Shown here one piece after another: positions 21,853-24,429 of a DNA stretch of 24,429 bases. Origin of the DNA: Spirochaetaceae bacterium (GTDB lineage: Bacteria > Spirochaetota > Spirochaetia > Treponematales > Breznakiellaceae); NCBI GenBank assembly GCA_031290855.1, contig JAISLM010000045.1, positions 1 to 24,429 of the forward strand, written 5' to 3'. The notes under the pieces are model-generated. The model had not been told where the DNA came from. It did not search any database and saw only the letters and a program-made list of their open reading frames with translations. The translations under genes were made by a program, and so were the position numbers. How positions within the stretch are numbered: position 1 is the stretch's first letter; every line of letters begins with the position of its first letter.

Positions 21853-22106
21853 TTAACCCGCTTTCCCAAATATATCTACAGGAAAATTTCCGAATCCCAT
21901 TCAGGCCGAACGGTACTGACAGGAAAATGGGAGAGATCTTGCCCTGCCTCCAGCCTGCCTGCGTGGTCTCCTCCACCGCCGCGGAGGAAAATACGCTACA
22001 TCCTCATTCCTAATTCCGCATCATTCATTGGCGCTGGCTGGCGCCCTTTTCATACCGTGGGTGATGCGGTAAAGTGACAAATATCTGTAATCTTTTAAGG
22101 AAAAGC
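21853..22106 (+). other. Leader of cobI-cobM
   Basis: No gene is supported in this leader. It contains CCTCC/GGAGG arms near 21970-21990 and GGCGC-TGGCTG-GCGCC (22030-22045) followed by CTTTT, a weak terminator-like hairpin. I looked for a cobalamin riboswitch and did not find its conserved B12-box or core sequences. Confidence 0.45.
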
Positions 22107-22814
22107 ATGAACAACTCCGGAATCTTGTACGGCGTCGGGGTGGGGCCCGGCGATCCCGAACTTATCACGGTAAAAGCGCTTAAAACTATTTCCGCCTGCC
22201 GCTATGTGGCGTACATCGATCCCGGCAAGGGGCGCAGGGCGGTCGCGTTTGAAATCGCCCGCGCCGCGATGCCGGAAATCGAGGAAAAAGAGCGCATCCC
22301 CGTCACGATACCTATGACGGCGGACAAGGCCCTGATGAGCGCCCACCACAGGGCCGCCTTCGACACGATAGGCGGGGCCCTCTTGGGGGGGGACGACGTG
22401 GCCTTCCTTTCGCTGGGCGACATCTCCGTGTATTCGACCTTCGGTTACCTCCGCAGGCTGGCGCGGGAGGCCGGTTTCACGGCGCGCATGGTCAGCGGCG
22501 TACCTTCGTTCTGCGCGGCGGCGGCGGCGCTCGATACCGATCTTGTGCTGGGCGAGCGGAACTTGCACGTTTTCTGCGCTTCGGACACGAACCTTGACGC
22601 CTTCCTCTCGCTGGAGGGGACGCGGGTTCTTATGAAGGGGCCGGAAAGCCTGCCGCGCATCCTCGAAACGCTGAAGGAAAGGGGGCTGGACGCCGCGCTG
22701 GTCTCGAACTGCGGCATGGAAAACGAGCTTGTCGTAAGGTCTGTGAAAGGTCTGGACGGGACCGGGAGCCTCAGTTACTACAGCCTCGTGATCACCGGCG
22801 GGGAGGAGGCGTGA
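22107..22814 (+). CDS. cobI: Precorrin-2/cobalt-factor II C20-methyltransferase
   Basis: SAM-dependent methyltransferase that adds the C-20 methyl in cobalamin (corrin) synthesis; called CobI in the aerobic and CbiL in the anaerobic route, and the sequence alone does not choose between them. The 235-residue protein starts at ATG 22107 behind AAGGA (22097-22101); an earlier in-frame GTG at 22074 lacks a ribosome site. The tetrapyrrole-methylase fold is shown by GVGVGPGDPELITVKA at the N-terminus, the LSLGDISVYSTFGYL loop, and GVPSFCAAAAALDTDL. A run of eight G (22385-22392) codes within LLGGDDV. It overlaps cobM by 4 bases. Confidence 0.9.
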   Translation: MNNSGILYGVGVGPGDPELITVKALKTISACRYVAYIDPGKGRRAVAFEIARAAMPEIEEKERIPVTIPMTADKALMSAHHRAAFDTIGGALLGGDDVAFLSLGDISVYSTFGYLRRLAREAGFTARMVSGVPSFCAAAAALDTDLVLGERNLHVFCASDTNLDAFLSLEGTRVLMKGPESLPRILETLKERGLDAALVSNCGMENELVVRSVKGLDGTGSLSYYSLVITGGEEA

Positions 22815-23572
22815 TATACTTTGTCGGCGCGGGGCCCGGCGCGGCGGACCTTATCACGGTGCGCGGGAAGGCTCTGCTGGAACGCTGCGACCAGCTTATA
22901 TACGCCGGTTCCCTCGTGAACCCGGCCCTGCTGGGCTTTGCGAAACAGGGCTGCGAGGTGTTGAACAGCGCCTCGATGACGCTGGAGGAGGTCACCTCTC
23001 GCTTTGTCTACGGAGAGGAGCGGGGCTGGCTCACCGTGCGCCTACATACCGGCGACCCCTCGCTCTACGGCGCCATTCGGGAACAGATTGACTTCCTCGC
23101 GCCCCGTTCCCTCCCGTTCGAGGTGGTTCCCGGCGTCAGCTCCTTCTGCGGGGCGGCGGCGGCGCTGAACGCGGAGTACACGCTGCCAGGCGTCTCCCAA
23201 ACCCTGATAATCAGCCGGGCCGGGGGCAGAACCGACGTCCCTCCGGGGCAGAACCTGGCCGCGCTTGCCGCGCACGGCGCGAGTATGGCGGTATTCCTAA
23301 GCGCCGCGCTCACGGACGAGGTGCGGCGGGAACTGCTTGACGCGGGCCTGCCCCCCGAAACGCCGGCGGCCCTTGTCTACAAGGCGACCTGGCCGGATCA
23401 GAAGATCGTGCGCGGCACGGTGGGCGGCCTTACGGATATGCGGAAAGAACTCGGCGAGGACAAGACGGCACTTATCCTTGTCGGAGGCTTCCTTGCCGGC
23501 GGCCCCGACTCCTATCAGCGTTCAAAGCTATACGACCCCTCCTTCTCACACGGCTTCAGAAACAATGGATAA
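22811..23572 (+). CDS. cobM: Precorrin-4/cobalt-precorrin-4 C11-methyltransferase
   Basis: SAM-dependent methyltransferase acting on C-11 in corrin synthesis (CobM/CbiF). The 253-residue protein starts at GTG 22811, within GTGA shared with the cobI stop, with GGGAGGAGG immediately upstream. Family features in order: YFVGAGPGAADLITVRGKAL, DQLIYAGSLVNPALL, LHTGDPSLYGAIREQID, VPGVSSFCGAAAALNAEYTLP, then RAGGRTDVP and AALVYKATWPDQKIVRGT, typical for CbiF/CobM rather than other corrin methylases. Forms a two-gene operon with cobI, ended by a strong terminator, so other cob/cbi genes must lie elsewhere. Confidence 0.95.
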   Translation: MIYFVGAGPGAADLITVRGKALLERCDQLIYAGSLVNPALLGFAKQGCEVLNSASMTLEEVTSRFVYGEERGWLTVRLHTGDPSLYGAIREQIDFLAPRSLPFEVVPGVSSFCGAAAALNAEYTLPGVSQTLIISRAGGRTDVPPGQNLAALAAHGASMAVFLSAALTDEVRRELLDAGLPPETPAALVYKATWPDQKIVRGTVGGLTDMRKELGEDKTALILVGGFLAGGPDSYQRSKLYDPSFSHGFRNNG

Positions 23573-23587
23573 TTATTAGACCTGTGT

Positions 23588-23625
23588 GGCTGTTCCAAAA
23601 CTTCAGTTTTGGAACAGCCTTGTTT
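23588..23625 (+). terminator. Intrinsic terminator after cobM
   Basis: A perfect 14-bp stem GGCTGTTCCAAAAC (23588-23601) with GTTTTGGAACAGCC (23606-23619), loop TTCA, followed by TTGTTT. It could act in both directions, and similar stems are common repeats in treponemes (from memory). Confidence 0.9.
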
Positions 23626-23661
23626 ATTCGCAGTGGGGTCTGCTTCCCCGCCCCTTGGGGC
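23623..23661 (+). repeat. 39-bp repeat, copy 2
   Basis: Identical to 11550-11588. Immediately after it, GCTAAACCTGGCCCGC (23660-23675) is the reverse complement of the RAYT-element right end at 12599-12614. Confidence 0.85.
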
Positions 23662-23700
23662 TAAACCTGGCCCGCAAAAATTTTACCTGATGAAAAGCTC

Positions 23701-23795
23701 CCCGCCGCGCCGCCGGAAGTGTGTTTCCGCTTCGGCTCCTTTCACTTTTTTTCCGTATGTTAAAGCAAAACGCGGGCAAGCGCACATATATTTTA
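23701..23795 (+). repeat. RAYT-element leader, copy 3, without a RAYT gene
   Basis: Starts with the 29 bases seen at 11741-11769 and continues through CCGTATGTTAAAGCAAAACGCGGGCAA-type sequence to ATATATTTTA. Identity to the other leaders ends about 23795, just before the RAYT ATG would be expected. The MLKQNAG peptide is again present, from ATG 23757. A+T-rich DNA follows. Confidence 0.8.
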
Positions 23796-23902
23796 TACAC
23801 ACTATCGATATTTTGTCAATAGATTTTTCAAAAATATGTCTTTTTACAAAATTTTAAAAAACATAGGGCGCATTGCGCATAACGTTTCGGCTGTATATGA
23901 CG

Positions 23903-24026
23903 TTTTTGCAAGCCCAATAAAGGAAACCGTAGGTTTCCAGGGCTTGCAAAAATGTGGCGGAGAAAAACCGCACAAAGGTCGTAGGCCGACTGCGGTTTTT
24001 CGTAGCCCGAGGGCGCTACTGCGCCC
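23903..24026. repeat. Two nested palindromes and a third hairpin
   Basis: First: outer TTTTTGCAAGCCC/GGGCTTGCAAAAA (23903-23915 with 23940-23952) encloses GGAAACC-GTA-GGTTTCC (23922-23938). Second: outer GAAAAACCGCA/TGCGGTTTTTC (23962-23972 with 23991-24001) encloses GGTC-GTA-GGCC (23977-23987). Third: GGGCGC-TACT-GCGCCC (24011-24026). The first two share the same design: A/T-ended outer stem and a GTA-loop inner stem. Any reading frame across them is probably accidental. Confidence 0.8.
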
Positions 24027-24062
24027 GAAGCATATACAGTCCTGTTATGCGAAGTGGGGCAT

Positions 24063-24429
24063 TTACACAGTTATTTTGTCTTTATATTTTTGCACGTATT
24101 TATCCAGCACTTCGTTTATCATTGTCTGATATTTTACATTGTTTTTCCTTGCAAATTTTTTAAAAAAGTCAATACTGCCACTATTTAAAGTTATAGTTAT
24201 TTTTACCTTCGGTTCCTTCCTTATTAATTTTTCAGGAGGAGGTAAAAAATCAGAAATAATCTCACCTTCGATAATTTCTTTGGAAATAATCTTAGGCGCC
24301 TCAGCGTATACTGCTTTTCTTTCGTATCTATATTCAAGGGTTCATGATTTTTCCCTATTTCCACATCCGTTTCAAAAAAACTTTCCACAACAAATTCTTT
24401 TTCATAATATTTTGCGTAAAAATTTTTAT
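24063..24429 (-). pseudogene. CopG/RHH-type (BrnA-like) antitoxin gene, frameshifted and cut by window end
   Basis: On the minus strand a frame ends at TAA 24065-24063 and encodes GEIISDFLPPPEKLIRKEPK, then KVKITITLNSGSIDFF and YQTMINEVLDKYVQKY. This matches the order of BrnA-like CopG/ribbon-helix-helix antitoxins (DFLP-P-L, K-T-TL, S-DFFK, YQ-MI--LLD-Y). The frame has no start codon and closes upstream at a TGA near 24345; another frame carries the coding-like sequence further upstream (YAKYYEKEFVVESFFETDVE) to the window edge, so a frameshift near 24330-24350 is likely. No partner toxin is visible; it could lie beyond the edge. The region is much more A+T-rich than the rest, consistent with acquisition by transfer. 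Confidence 0.55.

Noticed and set aside
21853..22106. Cobalamin riboswitch before cobI
   Set aside because: No B12-box or conserved core sequences were found on reading; only weak, unrelated hairpins.
23836..24129. 97-residue plus-strand ORF
   Set aside because: It runs across the nested palindromes and then antisense to the antitoxin-like gene; no ribosome site or motif.

Overview
The window is G+C-rich DNA that most resembles a treponeme-type spirochaete, probably of the termite-gut or other host-associated group. This placement is inference: it rests on a spirochaete-like hypothetical protein, a divergent EF-G paralogue, a Lol-type lipoprotein, many palindromic repeats with REP-associated (RAYT-like) proteins, and a poly-C promoter like the homopolymeric promoters known in Treponema and Neisseria. 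I saw no rRNA, tRNA or CRISPR array.

Layout. 1-1100: a RAYT-like gene with its leader, a palindromic element and a broken small gene. 1215-8583: a tightly packed operon nadK, recN, an unrecognised gene, and two halves of a heterodimeric ABC exporter. 8584-9144: a hairpin cluster, a promoter whose -35/-10 spacer contains 15 consecutive C, and a structured leader with a possible terminator. 9145-10893: a 582-residue surface lipoprotein probably controlled by that promoter. 10906-11836: five hairpins, a terminator and a repeat-filled non-coding stretch. 11837-12505: a second RAYT-like gene with four 66-bp in-frame repeats. 12819-16612: two genes, each with a strong promoter placed so close to the ATG that the mRNA should be leaderless. 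16659-19238: pgeF (YfiH family) and argS. 19510-21597 (minus): an EF-G-like GTPase. 21610-22106: palindromic elements and a promoter. 22107-23572: cobI and cobM of cobalamin synthesis, ending in a strong terminator. 23623-24429: a truncated RAYT-element leader, nested palindromes, and an A+T-rich frameshifted CopG/RHH antitoxin-like gene cut by the window edge.

How it works together. Housekeeping units (NADP synthesis, DNA repair, export, arginyl-tRNA synthesis, corrin methylation) are separated by repeat-rich intergenic regions. Two themes stand out. First, a surface lipoprotein appears to have two layers of switching: a slippage-prone promoter spacer, then a leader RNA with mutually exclusive stems and a U-tract. 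Second, a RAYT-like family has lost the HUH histidines, carries a GGGGTCAGACCCC palindrome inside its own coding sequence as a tandem repeat, and has left at least one coding-less leader elsewhere. All functional statements come from reading the sequence; no database search was possible.
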